A stretch of DNA of 64,000 nucleotides, from contig NZ_SISK01000001.1 in assembly GCF_004310345.1 (NCBI RefSeq), positions 549,781 through 613,780 on the forward strand, written 5' to 3'. Below, piece after piece: positions 9,085 through 17,811 of the stretch; the first letter of the stretch is position 1, and the number at the start of each line of letters is the position of its first letter. Position numbers and translations under genes: made by a program. The DNA is from Paracoccus subflavus. GTDB taxonomy: Bacteria > Pseudomonadota > Alphaproteobacteria > Rhodobacterales > Rhodobacteraceae. Below the pieces are notes generated by a model. That model ran no database searches, was not told the DNA's origin, and was given only the letters and a program-made list of their open reading frames with translations.

Positions 9085-10152
9085 ATGGCCGACCACTCTC
9101 GGTTGCGCGCGGCTCTCCGCCTGATCGAAGGGCCGCAGACCATCGGCCGCGGCCCGAAATTCTGGATGGGCTTTGCCATCGTCCTGGCTGGCGCCTGCGC
9201 CTATCCGATGTTCGCCGACAGCTACGATGTCGGCAACAACGTCTATTTCTTCAACTGGTTGTTCATGGCCATGGGCCTCTCGCTGATCTGGGGCTATGGG
9301 GGATCGCTGAGCTTCGGACAGACGGCGTTCTTCGGTGTCGCGGGCTATTGCTATGGCGTCCTGACGATCAACCTGGGCGATGCCTATGGACTGACCCTGC
9401 TGTCAACTCTGATAGCGGTAGGGTTTAGCGCACTCTTTGCCGCTGTGCTGGGTTATTTTCTGTTCTTCGGACGCATCAACGGCGTGTTTTTGGGCATCGT
9501 ATCGCTTTCGGTGACGCTGGTGCTGGAACGCTTCATGGCGCAGACCGCCGGCCCACAGTGGGCCATCGGCTCGGCGCGGCTGAACGGGTTCAACGGCATG
9601 GGGGGCATGCCTTCGCTGACGATCCCCTGGCCGGGCGGGAGCATCGTGCTGTTTCCAGATCTGCCGCTGTACTACCTGACGCTTGCGCTTCTGGTGGTGA
9701 TCTATCTGGCCCTGCGCATGCTGGTCAACTCGCGCTTCGGCAACGTTCTGGTCGCGATCCGCGAAAATCCGCAGAGGGCCGAGATGCTGGGCTATGACAT
9801 TCGAAAGTTCCAACTGGGCGGGTTTGTCATCGGGTCAGCCTTGGCGGGGCTGTCAGGGGTGCTTTACACGTCCTGGGGGAACTACATCACACCCGCCTCG
9901 ATGGGGATGACCGCCGCCGCGCTGCCCATCGTCTGGGTCGCAGTCGGGGGGCGCGGCGACCTGACGACGACGCTTGTGGGCACCCTGGCAGTGCTGATCG
10001 TGTTCCAGCGGCTGACAATCCACGGCAGCCAGTATGCCCTGGTCGTCATGGGCATCCTGCTGGTCGTGACCGTCCTGGTTGCCCCACGCGGCATTGTGAT
10101 GGGCGTCGCGGATGCTTCAAGCCGCCTGATTCGCAGAAAGGACACCCGCTGA
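9085..10152 (+). CDS. ABC amide importer permease, LivM/UrtC type
   Basis: This 355-residue protein is the second channel subunit, with about nine or ten hydrophobic segments. It carries the family signature GYGGSLSFGQTAFFGVAGY near residues 70-90, and later NPQRAEMLGYD followed by GLSGVLYTSWGNYITP. The ATG at 9085 is two bases after the previous stop. Its own stop shares a base with the start of the first ATPase (TGATG), so the cluster is tightly coupled. Substrate is inferred only from the neighbours. Confidence 0.9.
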   Translation: MADHSRLRAALRLIEGPQTIGRGPKFWMGFAIVLAGACAYPMFADSYDVGNNVYFFNWLFMAMGLSLIWGYGGSLSFGQTAFFGVAGYCYGVLTINLGDAYGLTLLSTLIAVGFSALFAAVLGYFLFFGRINGVFLGIVSLSVTLVLERFMAQTAGPQWAIGSARLNGFNGMGGMPSLTIPWPGGSIVLFPDLPLYYLTLALLVVIYLALRMLVNSRFGNVLVAIRENPQRAEMLGYDIRKFQLGGFVIGSALAGLSGVLYTSWGNYITPASMGMTAAALPIVWVAVGGRGDLTTTLVGTLAVLIVFQRLTIHGSQYALVVMGILLVVTVLVAPRGIVMGVADASSRLIRRKDTR

Positions 10153-10868
10153 TGGCCATTCTGGAAACCCGCAAGCTGAACAAGCATTTCGGCGGCCTGC
10201 ATGTCACCGGCAACATTGATTTCACCCTCCAGCCTGGTGAAATGCATTGCCTGATTGGTCCGAACGGTGCAGGCAAAAGCACCTTCTTCCGCCTTATTCT
10301 GGGCGAGCATCACCCCGACAGCGGCCAGATCCTGTTTTCTGACGAAGACATCACCCGTACCAAATCTTTCCAGCGCATCCGCAAGGGCATCAGCGTCAAG
10401 TTCCAGGTACCGGGCATCTTCAAGGAACTGACCACTCGCCAGAACCTTGTCATTGCCCTGCAGCACCATGTCCCATCGGGAAATCTGGCCGAGGAGGTGG
10501 ACCGACTGCTGGAGTTTCTGAAGCTGTCGCAGGATCACGCCCAACTTGCTGGCAACCTCAGCCACGGCCAGAAGCAGTGGCTAGAGATCGGGATGGCGAT
10601 TGCCCTGAAGCCGCGGCTGTTGCTGCTTGATGAACCGACTGCGGGAATGACACCCGACGAAACCCATGCCACGGGCGAGATGCTGCATCGGCTGAACGCA
10701 GCCGGCATGACGGTTTTGGCGGTCGAGCATGACATGGCCTTCGTGCGCCAGATCGCCCACCGGGTGACCGTGCTGCATCTGGGCAAGGTGTTTGCGCAGG
10801 GCAGCATCAACGACATCACCGCCGATCCCCGTGTCGCCAAGATCTATCTGGGAGAGGTCGATGCCTGA
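10152..10868 (+). CDS. ABC amide importer ATPase, LivG/UrtD type
   Basis: This 238-residue ATP-binding subunit has Walker A GPNGAGKST at residues 36-44, an LSHGQKQWLEI signature and Walker B LLLLDEPTAGM. The AVEHDM segment contains the switch histidine. The short HGQ form of the signature motif is typical of UrtD-like proteins. It drives import by hydrolysing ATP on the cytoplasmic side. It overlaps the preceding permease by one base and the next ATPase by eight. Confidence 0.92.
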   Translation: MAILETRKLNKHFGGLHVTGNIDFTLQPGEMHCLIGPNGAGKSTFFRLILGEHHPDSGQILFSDEDITRTKSFQRIRKGISVKFQVPGIFKELTTRQNLVIALQHHVPSGNLAEEVDRLLEFLKLSQDHAQLAGNLSHGQKQWLEIGMAIALKPRLLLLDEPTAGMTPDETHATGEMLHRLNAAGMTVLAVEHDMAFVRQIAHRVTVLHLGKVFAQGSINDITADPRVAKIYLGEVDA

Positions 10869-11571
10869 ACCCCTTTTGCAAACATCTGCTCTTAATGGCG
10901 GGTATGGCGGCAAGCCAGTTCTGCAAGGCGTCGATATCGAGGTGAACGAAGGCGAGATTGTCGCGATCATTGGCCGCAATGGTGTCGGCAAGTCCACACT
11001 GATGAAGACGCTGATCGGGCTCTTGCCAATCCAGCGGGGGTCAATCCGGATAAGGGGCCAACAGGTAGACGGTCTATCGGCGCATCGCCGCGCACGCCTT
11101 GGCATCGGTTATGTCCCGCAGGGACGCGATGTCTTCCCCCGCATGACCGTGCTAGAGAACCTGATGGTCGGCCAGTCGATCTCTGGCCGCAAGCTGGATG
11201 GCAAGATCGAGGAGGTCTATCACTACTTCCCCATTCTTCAGGAACGCGCCAGCCAACGAGCCGGCACCCTGTCGGGCGGCCAGCAGCAGCAACTTGCCAT
11301 CGGTCGGGTGCTGATGGGCGGGCCCTCGCTCGTCCTGCTGGACGAACCCTCGGAAGGCATTCAGCCGAACATCGTCCAGTCGATCGCCAGGATCATGGTG
11401 GACCTGAACGCGAAATCCGGCCTTGGGGTGGTCTTCGTCGAACAGAATATCGATATGATCCGCGCCATGGCGCAGCGCTGCTATGTCATGGACAAGGGTC
11501 GCATCACCACCGCGCTGACCCGTGCCGACCTGGACGATCAGGCCCTCATCCGCAGCTATCTGTCCGTCTGA
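10861..11571 (+). CDS. ABC amide importer ATPase, LivF/UrtE type
   Basis: This 236-residue protein is the second ATPase of the five-part importer. Walker A is GRNGVGKST at residues 38-46, the signature is LSGGQQQQLAIGR and Walker B is LVLLDEPSEGI. The FVEQNID motif with the family's Gln/His switch region follows. The ATG at 10861 gives MPEPLLQT. A longer frame from 10792 would read through the end of the first ATPase and is less likely. Confidence 0.92.
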   Translation: MPEPLLQTSALNGGYGGKPVLQGVDIEVNEGEIVAIIGRNGVGKSTLMKTLIGLLPIQRGSIRIRGQQVDGLSAHRRARLGIGYVPQGRDVFPRMTVLENLMVGQSISGRKLDGKIEEVYHYFPILQERASQRAGTLSGGQQQQLAIGRVLMGGPSLVLLDEPSEGIQPNIVQSIARIMVDLNAKSGLGVVFVEQNIDMIRAMAQRCYVMDKGRITTALTRADLDDQALIRSYLSV

Positions 11572-11595
11572 CTTCTATCCAAGAAAGGTATTCAC

Positions 11596-12594
11596 ATGAG
11601 CTGGTTCGAAGATTCCATCATGGCCCGCAAGGCCGTCGCCAAGGGAGAGGCACGGGCCGAAGCCTCGCTGACCGAGGCCCAGCAGGGCAAGTATCACTAC
11701 GTCTACAGCGCAGCGATCCCGCCGGTACTCAGGATCGACCCCGGCACGGTCCTGACTTGCGAGACCCATGACGCTTTCGAGGGCGCGATCACCTCGGAAT
11801 CGGACAAACCCACCGAGAAGCTGAACTTTCCGTTCCTCAATCCGCAGAATGGGCCGGTCTGGATTAACGGCGCGGAAAAAGGCGACACCATTGCCGTCCA
11901 TATTGACAGCATCGTCCCGCGCGGCTCCCAACCCCGGGGCACGACCGTTATCATGCCCGAGTTCGGCGGCCTGGTCCCGACGGCAGACACAGCCCTGCTG
12001 ACGGCACCCCTGCCCGAACGCGTGCGCAAGCTGCATGTTACGGCCGAGGAAGGCACCGTTTGGAACGACCGCATCACCCTGCCTTACGAGCCCTTTATCG
12101 GCACGATCGGCACCGCCCCGCAGATCGAGGCGATCTCCTCGCTGGTGCCCGACTATTACGGCGGCAACATGGACCTGCCGGACGTAGCCCCCGGCGCGGT
12201 GATCTATCTGCCTGTCCAGACCGAGGGCGGGTTCCTGTTCCTGGGCGACTGTCATGCCGCACAGGGCGATGGAGAACTGTGCGGGGTCGCGATCGAACAT
12301 CCTACGGTCACGACCGTGCGCGTGGACCTGATCAAAGGCTGGACGATCAAGACACCGCGGCTGGAGAACGAAAGATTCTACATGACCATCGGCTCTTCGC
12401 GCCCGATGGAAGATGCCGCCCGCGGCGCCTATCGAGAGTTGATCCGGTGGATGGCGGCCGATTTCGGCTTTGACGAGATCGACGCCTATATGCTGCTGAC
12501 CCAGTGCGGTCGCATCCGGCTGGGCAACATGGTTGACCCGAAATACACGGTCGGCGCATCGGTCCTTAAATCCATTGCCGGGACCGCCCGATGA
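11596..12594 (+). CDS. fmdA: acetamidase/formamidase family protein
   Basis: This 332-residue enzyme belongs to the FmdA/AmdA family, which hydrolyses formamide or acetamide to ammonia and the acid in the cytosol. Typical stretches are GPVWINGAEKGDTIAVHI, the glycine- and histidine-containing FLGDCHAAQGDGELCG core, and the C-terminal LGNMVDPKYTVGAS. It is somewhat shorter than the roughly 400-residue formamidases of methylotrophs and closer to the short acetamidase subgroup. A good ribosome site (AAGAAAGG) lies upstream. It sits directly after the importer and overlaps the amidase by ATGA, so imported amide and hydrolysis are co-expressed. A decayed copy of this gene's end lies at 16098-16184. 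Confidence 0.9.
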   Translation: MSWFEDSIMARKAVAKGEARAEASLTEAQQGKYHYVYSAAIPPVLRIDPGTVLTCETHDAFEGAITSESDKPTEKLNFPFLNPQNGPVWINGAEKGDTIAVHIDSIVPRGSQPRGTTVIMPEFGGLVPTADTALLTAPLPERVRKLHVTAEEGTVWNDRITLPYEPFIGTIGTAPQIEAISSLVPDYYGGNMDLPDVAPGAVIYLPVQTEGGFLFLGDCHAAQGDGELCGVAIEHPTVTTVRVDLIKGWTIKTPRLENERFYMTIGSSRPMEDAARGAYRELIRWMAADFGFDEIDAYMLLTQCGRIRLGNMVDPKYTVGASVLKSIAGTAR

Positions 12595-14117
12595 AAGACA
12601 CACTTCCCCCTTTGGGTGACCTGACGGTCACCGGGATTCGCAAAGGTCTGGCCAGCGGAGCCTTTACCGCCGAGGAACTGATATCAGCGGCCATCGCGCA
12701 GATGCAGGCGACGAACGGCATCTATAACGCGGTCATCTTCGCAAACGACGCGGCGTTGGAAACGGCCCGCGACATCGACCGCCGGATTTCCGCAGGCAAG
12801 CCTGTGGGTGCCTTGGCGGGCGTTCCCATCGTGGTTAAGGATCCGATGGACATGGTGGGCTTTCCGTCCACCGCAGGCTGGCGGCTTCTCAATTCGGCTA
12901 CCGGAGGCATCGACCTGATGCCGCAACGCGACAGCCCCGTGGTGGCGCGCATGCGCGCCGCCGATGCCGTGATCATCGGCAAGACCAATGTGCCGATCCT
13001 GAGTTGGACCGGAACACATGCCGATGACAGCTGGGCAGGTCCGACGATTAATCCGGCCGCGCCTGACCGTGTGCCAGGAGGTTCCAGCGCAGGCTCTGCG
13101 GCTGCTGTCGCCGCACATATGGCGGTCGTCGGCCTGGCCGAAGAAACCGGTGGCTCCATCCAGAACCCAGCCTCGGCGCAGGCTCTGGTGGGAATCAAGC
13201 CGACCATCGGTCTGGTGCCCAATGCCGGCGTCGTCCCGCTGTCAGCCAACCGCGACGTTGTAGGGCCTGTTGCGCGCACGGTGGCGGATGCCGCCGAATG
13301 CCTGACCCTGCTGGCAGGCTTCACGACCGAGGACCCGAAGACACTGGCCTCTGTCGGAAAGGTTCCGGCAGGCGGCTATGCAGCAGGATTGTCACCCGAC
13401 GGGCTGCGGGGCAAGCGACTGGGGCTGTATGGTCCTGGCTGGCGACCGGACATCCTGTCTGACGAGGCCATGCAGCTTTATGAACGCGCAAAGCGCGAAC
13501 TGACGGCAGCGGGTGCGATCTTGATCCCGGATCCTTTCGCCGGAACAGATTTTGCAAGTCTGCGCCAGATCACGCCTGGAACACCGTTCTTCGACGGGCG
13601 CGGCCTTGAATCGTTGCCCTATGACATGACCTGCTACCTGCATCGCCTTGGGCCAGACGCCGCGCTGAAATCTTGGAGAGATTTTGTCGATGCCACGGCC
13701 TCCGAGGATGTTTTGGCAAAGGGCGCGATCCTTGGCTATTTGCACGAACTGCCGGATTTTGCGCCTTGCCTTGCCGATCCCGAAACACCTCCTGCCCTGC
13801 CCGCCTTCACCGAGCTGAAACGACAGTACTTGGAGCTGCTGGAACTTGTCTTCGCGCAGCACAATCTGGACGGCCTGGTATATCCTCAAATGCTGAATGA
13901 ACTTCCCCGCGTGCATTCTGGAGAGGCGATCCGCGAAACCACCGTGGGGGAATTAAACATTGCAGGTATTCCAGGTATTACGGTTCCTGCCGGATATTAC
14001 GCTTCGGGGGCGCCCTTTGGCCTGATCTTCCTGGGCTTGCAATGGTCGGAAGCCGAACTGCTGAACCAGGCTTATGCATACGAGCAGGCAACGCGCCACC
14101 GCCGGCCTGCCGTCTGA
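12591..14117 (+). CDS. amidase-signature family hydrolase
   Basis: This 508-residue protein is an amidase-signature enzyme with an intact Ser-cisSer-Lys triad: Lys83 (VVKDPMD), Ser165 in PGGSSAGSA and Ser189 in ETGGSIQNP. Such enzymes cut carbon-nitrogen amide bonds, and many act on aliphatic or aryl amides. The usual TDTGGS motif is EETGGS here. It is the last gene of the amide operon, overlapping fmdA by four bases. It may broaden the amide range beyond the FmdA substrate. GatA of the tRNA amidotransferase was considered and rejected because gatB and gatC are absent and the C-terminal half differs. Confidence 0.88.
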   Translation: MKDTLPPLGDLTVTGIRKGLASGAFTAEELISAAIAQMQATNGIYNAVIFANDAALETARDIDRRISAGKPVGALAGVPIVVKDPMDMVGFPSTAGWRLLNSATGGIDLMPQRDSPVVARMRAADAVIIGKTNVPILSWTGTHADDSWAGPTINPAAPDRVPGGSSAGSAAAVAAHMAVVGLAEETGGSIQNPASAQALVGIKPTIGLVPNAGVVPLSANRDVVGPVARTVADAAECLTLLAGFTTEDPKTLASVGKVPAGGYAAGLSPDGLRGKRLGLYGPGWRPDILSDEAMQLYERAKRELTAAGAILIPDPFAGTDFASLRQITPGTPFFDGRGLESLPYDMTCYLHRLGPDAALKSWRDFVDATASEDVLAKGAILGYLHELPDFAPCLADPETPPALPAFTELKRQYLELLELVFAQHNLDGLVYPQMLNELPRVHSGEAIRETTVGELNIAGIPGITVPAGYYASGAPFGLIFLGLQWSEAELLNQAYAYEQATRHRRPAV

Positions 14118-14162
14118 CTCAAAAGGGGCGGGAAAGGCCAAACAAAGATATTCCCACGCGGT

Positions 14163-15002
14163 TCATCCCATGACCCGGTCGGCCAGGCTGTGAAGGTCGG
14201 GTTCCGAGGCCTTGGGAACGATCCGGTAGGCGGCATTGACAAAGCAGAAGATCGCGAACCCCGCCAGTCCCAGGCAGACGGCGACAACAAGGAAGCGACC
14301 GTAGGCCTGGCTGGAAAGCCAGGAAAAGGCCTCGCCCACGCCGCCCGCCTCCTGCGGATCGGCGCGCCAGGCGGCGAACAGGAACAGCCAGCCGATCACC
14401 CCGATGACGAGGCCATGCGCCATTACCCCCGCCTGCAGGACCGGGCTCCAGCGGCGCGTGAAGCGGTTGGCCCGCAGATGTTTGCGGAACTCGCCCTTCC
14501 AGCCCTGTCGCAGATAGTATCCGCCCGCCCCCAGGATCAGAACGGCAACAAGGCCGATGATCCAGCGGCCGCCCGGCCATTCCATGACCTGTCCCACATG
14601 GCGAGGGATGCTGGAGCCGTCTGACCCGCCGCTGCTGCTGAACAGCAGGGAAAAGGCAAGCATGCCGATCCCCAGGTGGATGCCGCCGGTCACGACCATC
14701 CCGATGCGGGCAATGATGCCCTTTCCATCGGTGCCGTAGTCCTCGAGGTCAAAGGCGGCATCGACAACACGCCAGATGGCATAGGCCAGCATTCCAAGCA
14801 GGATAAGGAACAGGACCATCCCTCCGCCCCAGGTGTTCTCGAGCCAGCCGAGGGCCGAAGACGTGTCCTGCGCCTGACCGCCCCGCCAGATCGAATAAAG
14901 AGAGATGCCGGCGACGGCCAGATAGACAAGCCCCCGGCCCAGATAGCCGACGCGCATGACCGGGATCGCCCAGCCCATGTCTTTCGCAGCCATGCCTTTC
15001 AT
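14163..15002 (-). CDS. DUF1206 multi-pass membrane protein
   Basis: This 279-residue protein has about six hydrophobic helices arranged as three similar pairs, which is the pattern of the DUF1206 family. Recurring segments are VGYLGRGLVYLAVAG, IGMVVTGGIHLGIGM and AGVMAHGLVIGVIG, each with Gly-rich helix starts. The function of the family is unknown. It is convergent with the amide operon, 45 bases away, with no clear terminator between. AAAGG before the ATG at 15002 supports the start; MAAKD three codons in is an alternative. Confidence 0.82.
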   Translation of the reverse strand: MKGMAAKDMGWAIPVMRVGYLGRGLVYLAVAGISLYSIWRGGQAQDTSSALGWLENTWGGGMVLFLILLGMLAYAIWRVVDAAFDLEDYGTDGKGIIARIGMVVTGGIHLGIGMLAFSLLFSSSGGSDGSSIPRHVGQVMEWPGGRWIIGLVAVLILGAGGYYLRQGWKGEFRKHLRANRFTRRWSPVLQAGVMAHGLVIGVIGWLFLFAAWRADPQEAGGVGEAFSWLSSQAYGRFLVVAVCLGLAGFAIFCFVNAAYRIVPKASEPDLHSLADRVMG

Positions 15003-15461
15003 GCGGTATGCCTTTCGCTGTCGGCGCCTGACCGTCGGATGTGTATTACGGCTTTCGGTGCAACGTTTTCCTATACCGCCCGGATCATCTTGCCGGGCTA
15101 TTTTGCCAGTCGGCCTTTACACAAGCAGCAAGCGCGGCGGACAATGCCTTGAAAACCCGCCCACCACAACACCGCCCACAGGCTCTGGCGGACCAGCAGC
15201 GTGGCGGCGAGGATGTCCAGCGGCTCGCCAGAGCGGCTTTCCAGGTTTACGACTGGGTTCACGTCGCGTGGCCCAAAAGACGCGGCATTGCCCAAGATTC
15301 ACATATCATGGTGGCAGAGAGGATGGGACCGGGGTCGAACCTTCTCAGAGCGCGGTCAAACAAGAAAAACCCACTGTCAGACCGGTAAATGTCTCATTTT
15401 AATATAATTTTCTCTGAAGCCTTCGTTGTGCTGCCCATGCAGCGCGCGAAAGGAGTCGAAG
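15003..15461. other. no gene recognised (458 bases)
   Basis: Several short open frames cross this stretch, but none resembles a known protein. It starts the decayed island. At 15309-15340 the bases look superficially like the reversed 3' end of a tRNA, but the T-arm does not pair. The sequence around 15389-15420 is A/T-rich and could hold the promoter of the broken excisionase-like gene. Confidence 0.5.
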
Positions 15462-15605
15462 ATGCAGGAAACTTGTTTGCATCACAGGGAGCTAGCAGCA
15501 CGCGGGAAAATCAGCCCGAGGACCCTCGAGCGGTTGCGTTGGTTCAGGGACGGCCCCCAATCTCTGAAATCTACGGTCGTGTAATCTATAGAATTGAAGG
15601 CATAG
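15462..15605 (+). pseudogene. frameshifted excisionase-like (AlpA/MerR-type HTH) gene
   Basis: From the ATG at 15462, preceded by AAAGGAG, the frame reads HREIAAR-like residues and SPRTLERLRWFRDGP. This is the hallmark of small phage/plasmid helix-turn-helix excisionase-type proteins. After a CCCCC run (about 15553-15557) this frame ends at a stop at 15582. The expected continuation IYGRVIYRIEGI appears in a neighbouring frame. A single indel in the C-run explains both. The product would be a roughly 55-residue DNA-binding protein of a mobile element. A sequencing error in the run is possible, but the surrounding decay favours a real pseudogene. Confidence 0.6.
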
Positions 15606-15607
15606 GC

Positions 15608-15930
15608 GCCCCAGCGATCCTAAGCGACTGCCGCTGCTGCTGCCCCGGTGTTCAGGAACAACCGGGGTGACAGGAACGGCGTGTTGGCTGGTAGGTCGGC
15701 TGTTCATGCTCGACCACAGCGCCTGATACCTCGTCTACCACCCGCACCCCTACGGAACTACCATTGGGCGAGGCTGCAATAAACAGGGTCAGGGCGCCTC
15801 AGGTGGCAAAGCCGAAACTCGCCCCCATGTCGGTCAGCGTCGGCGCGCCGATGCCGTCGTTTGTGATTACCTGCCAACGGGTGTGCCTCCCGCGCGGGAA
15901 TCCGATGCCGATGCAGTCGATTGGCCGTGG
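15608..15930 (-). pseudogene. decayed phage tail/fibre-like protein fragment
   Basis: Reading the minus strand gives GIGF...TRWQVITNDGIGAPT, LTDMGASFGFAT, then after an in-frame stop (15799-15801) LFIAASPNGSSVGVRVVDE. After a frameshift near 15660-15690 it gives FLSPRLFLNTGAAAAAVA, then another stop (15620-15622). This series (QxxxNDGxGxxTxxDxGxxF, then FLSPRLxxNxGAxAAAVA) resembles the end of tail-fibre-like proteins found in Rhodobacteraceae prophages. Two stops and a frameshift mean it is not functional. It abuts the broken excisionase-like gene. Confidence 0.55.
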
Positions 15931-16097
15931 CCAGCGTCAGCGTGGTGGCAAGCGCTGCGGTGGAGCCGTAGAGGCCGAAGAAGCTCAAGCGCCTTCGGCA
16001 GATGCCATGCTGGGCAATGTGGTTCTGAAGGATCTTCTGGGAAAGCCCTGACGACTCCAGTTGTGGGGCAGGATGTAGGGAAACAGGAGATGGCCTT

Positions 16098-16184
16098 CAG
16101 AATATCAGCGTAACGGTCTTGGGCAACGTGGTCGATCCAAAATACTCGGTAGGCGCGTCCATCGCGAAGCGCTATGTAAGGTGA
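16098..16184 (+). pseudogene. C-terminal relic of a second fmdA-like amidase
   Basis: The frame ending with the TGA at 16182-16184 reads LGNVVDPKYSVGASIAKRYV. It matches the end of the intact FmdA in this window (LGNMVDPKYTVGASVLK at its C-terminus). About 20 codons are clearly alike, and upstream the similarity disappears. It is therefore the tail of a second, deleted formamidase/acetamidase gene, not a fresh duplication, because the codons differ throughout. It sits 25 bases before the SDR gene, which may once have been its operon partner. Confidence 0.7.
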
Positions 16185-16209
16185 AGTTAGTCAGCGGGAG
16201 AAAAACAGC

Positions 16210-16956
16210 ATGGATCTTGGACTGAAAGGCCTTAAAGCGCTGGTGACAGGCGGCAGCAAGGGGATCGGGAGGCGTTGCGCCGAGATCCTCGTAGACGAGG
16301 GGGCGCAGGTCGCGATCTGTGCGCGCACCGAGGCGGATGTAAAAGCGGCTGCAGCGGAACTTGGTGCGCATGGCACGGCTGTCGATGTGTCGAATAAGGC
16401 TGCGCTTGAAGCATGGGTGACGGCCAGCGCCGAAGCGATGGGTGGCATCGACATCGTGATCGGGAACGTCTCGGCGCTCGCCGTGGCGGATGACGAAGCC
16501 GCTTGGCAGGCCGGGTTCGAGATCGACATGATGCATTGCGTGAGGATGGTAAACGCGGCCAAGCCGTGGCTCGAGGCGTCGGATGCTGCATCGATCACAC
16601 TCATTTCCTCTGTCTCGGGTCGTGAGATCGATTTCACCGGCCCGGCCTATGGCGCGTTCAAGGCAGCTTTAGTGCATTACTCCCAAGGTTTGGCATACAA
16701 ACTGGCGCCAAAGGGAATCCGGGCGAACACGGTGTCGCCGGGCAATACATATTTTGACGGCGGCATCTGGAACCAGATCGAAACCGGGAACCCGGAACTG
16801 TTTGCGACCGCGATGGCGCTGAACCCAATGGGCCGCATGGCCAAACCTAAGGAAATCGCCCGCGGCGTAGTGTTCTTGGCGAGCCCCGCGTCGAGTTTCA
16901 CCAGCGGCACCAACCTGGTGATCGACGGCGCGTTGACGAAAGGTGTCCAGCTGTGA
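16210..16956 (+). CDS. short-chain dehydrogenase/reductase
   Basis: This 248-residue protein is a classical SDR oxidoreductase. It has the nucleotide-binding TGGSKGIG motif at residues 13-20, the GNVSAL segment in place of the common NNAG, Ser134-136 and the catalytic YGAFK (147-151). The C-terminus has LASPASSFTSGTNLVIDG, as in 3-oxoacyl reductase-like members. The lack of a basic or acidic residue pattern that I can interpret leaves NAD versus NADP open, and the substrate is unknown. GGGAG 6 bases before the ATG supports the start. It is the only intact gene in the 15.0-17.8 kb decayed island. Confidence 0.88.
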   Translation: MDLGLKGLKALVTGGSKGIGRRCAEILVDEGAQVAICARTEADVKAAAAELGAHGTAVDVSNKAALEAWVTASAEAMGGIDIVIGNVSALAVADDEAAWQAGFEIDMMHCVRMVNAAKPWLEASDAASITLISSVSGREIDFTGPAYGAFKAALVHYSQGLAYKLAPKGIRANTVSPGNTYFDGGIWNQIETGNPELFATAMALNPMGRMAKPKEIARGVVFLASPASSFTSGTNLVIDGALTKGVQL

Positions 16957-16983
16957 AGCACACTCTTGCGAGGTGCTGGCAGA

Positions 16984-17306
16984 CTGAGTCCAACTAATCT
17001 TAGCTCAAGCAGTGACGTAGTGCCGTCGCTGCTCTACAGATACTTCGCAGGGATGAAGACCAACTTCCGCTCGGTGAATGCCCTCATGAAAGCCGGAGCA
17101 CCCTACACTTTGATTGTCGGGCACAACCCCACGACCATTGGGGAATTCGGTACGACACTGATACTCCATCCCACTTGGCAAACTTGGCGGTATCTATTGG
17201 ATGGAGCATCGATGAACTAATTCCGTTACAGACTTTCAAGCGATATGGGTATCATGTGAGCAACGCGGTAGCGGCTGAAACGCGAATAACTCTTCGAAAA
17301 GCATAG
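16984..17306 (+). pseudogene. C-terminal remnant of a methyltransferase-like gene
   Basis: The first frame reads LLYRYFAGMKTNFRSVNALM, then GAPYTLIVGHNPTTIG. After a one-base shift near 17145 the next frame reads RYDTDTPSHLANLAVSIGW, then IDELIPLQTFKRYGYHVSN, and ends at the TAG at 17304-17306. The order (aromatic helix, strand with a glycine and VGHN, final helix, IPL...YGYH..NA..E end) resembles the C-terminus of SAM-dependent DNA or small-molecule methyltransferases. The catalytic part is missing. The coding character of both frames is persuasive, but the family is less certain. Confidence 0.45.
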
Positions 17307-17811
17307 TCCGTGTGTAGGGATTTCTGAGGCTTCTGCATTGGGGCGAAGTACCTGAGGAAAGCCAGCAAGCGCCTTGTCCCACGAGCGCGCGTGGTGGATG
17401 TGGTGCGAATATCAGTCGCTTATGTCTGAGCACATGCAGCTTGCCGTAAGCCAGTTGTACCGAGAGCAGAAAGTCAAAAAAGCCATACAGTCCATTGCGC
17501 CGTGAGGGGCTCCGCCACGGCTTCAGCCATGCTCGCGCGCCTCATCTCCAAGGTCGATTTGTGTTCCATCTCACGAACGCCACTGGCGTCGACGTGTTCA
17601 GCCTACGTCGTAAAAACCGCGCAAGTCCAAATGCTTGCAAGCTATTCACCAAATTGGCGCAGTCATGAGGTCCGGAGAATATCAGCCCCTAGAGACCGCT
17701 TCCGGCCCGTCTGGCACCGAGGCCAGTGCTCAGCCCCACCGGCATAACCCCCGAAAACAACGGAAAAATCCGGCCGCAGCCGGATCGGGAGAACGCTTTC
17801 GCGAGGGCAAG
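17307..17811. other. no gene recognised (about 500 bases)
   Basis: This part of the decayed island lies between the methyltransferase relic and tRNA-Ser. Short frames on both strands have no recognisable motif. No inverted repeats or transposase-like residues were seen. Confidence 0.5.

Noticed and set aside
15309..15340. Partial tRNA 3' end (possible attachment site)
   Set aside because: The T-arm around GGTTCGA does not pair and there is no matching acceptor stem; it does not repeat the tRNA-Ser end.
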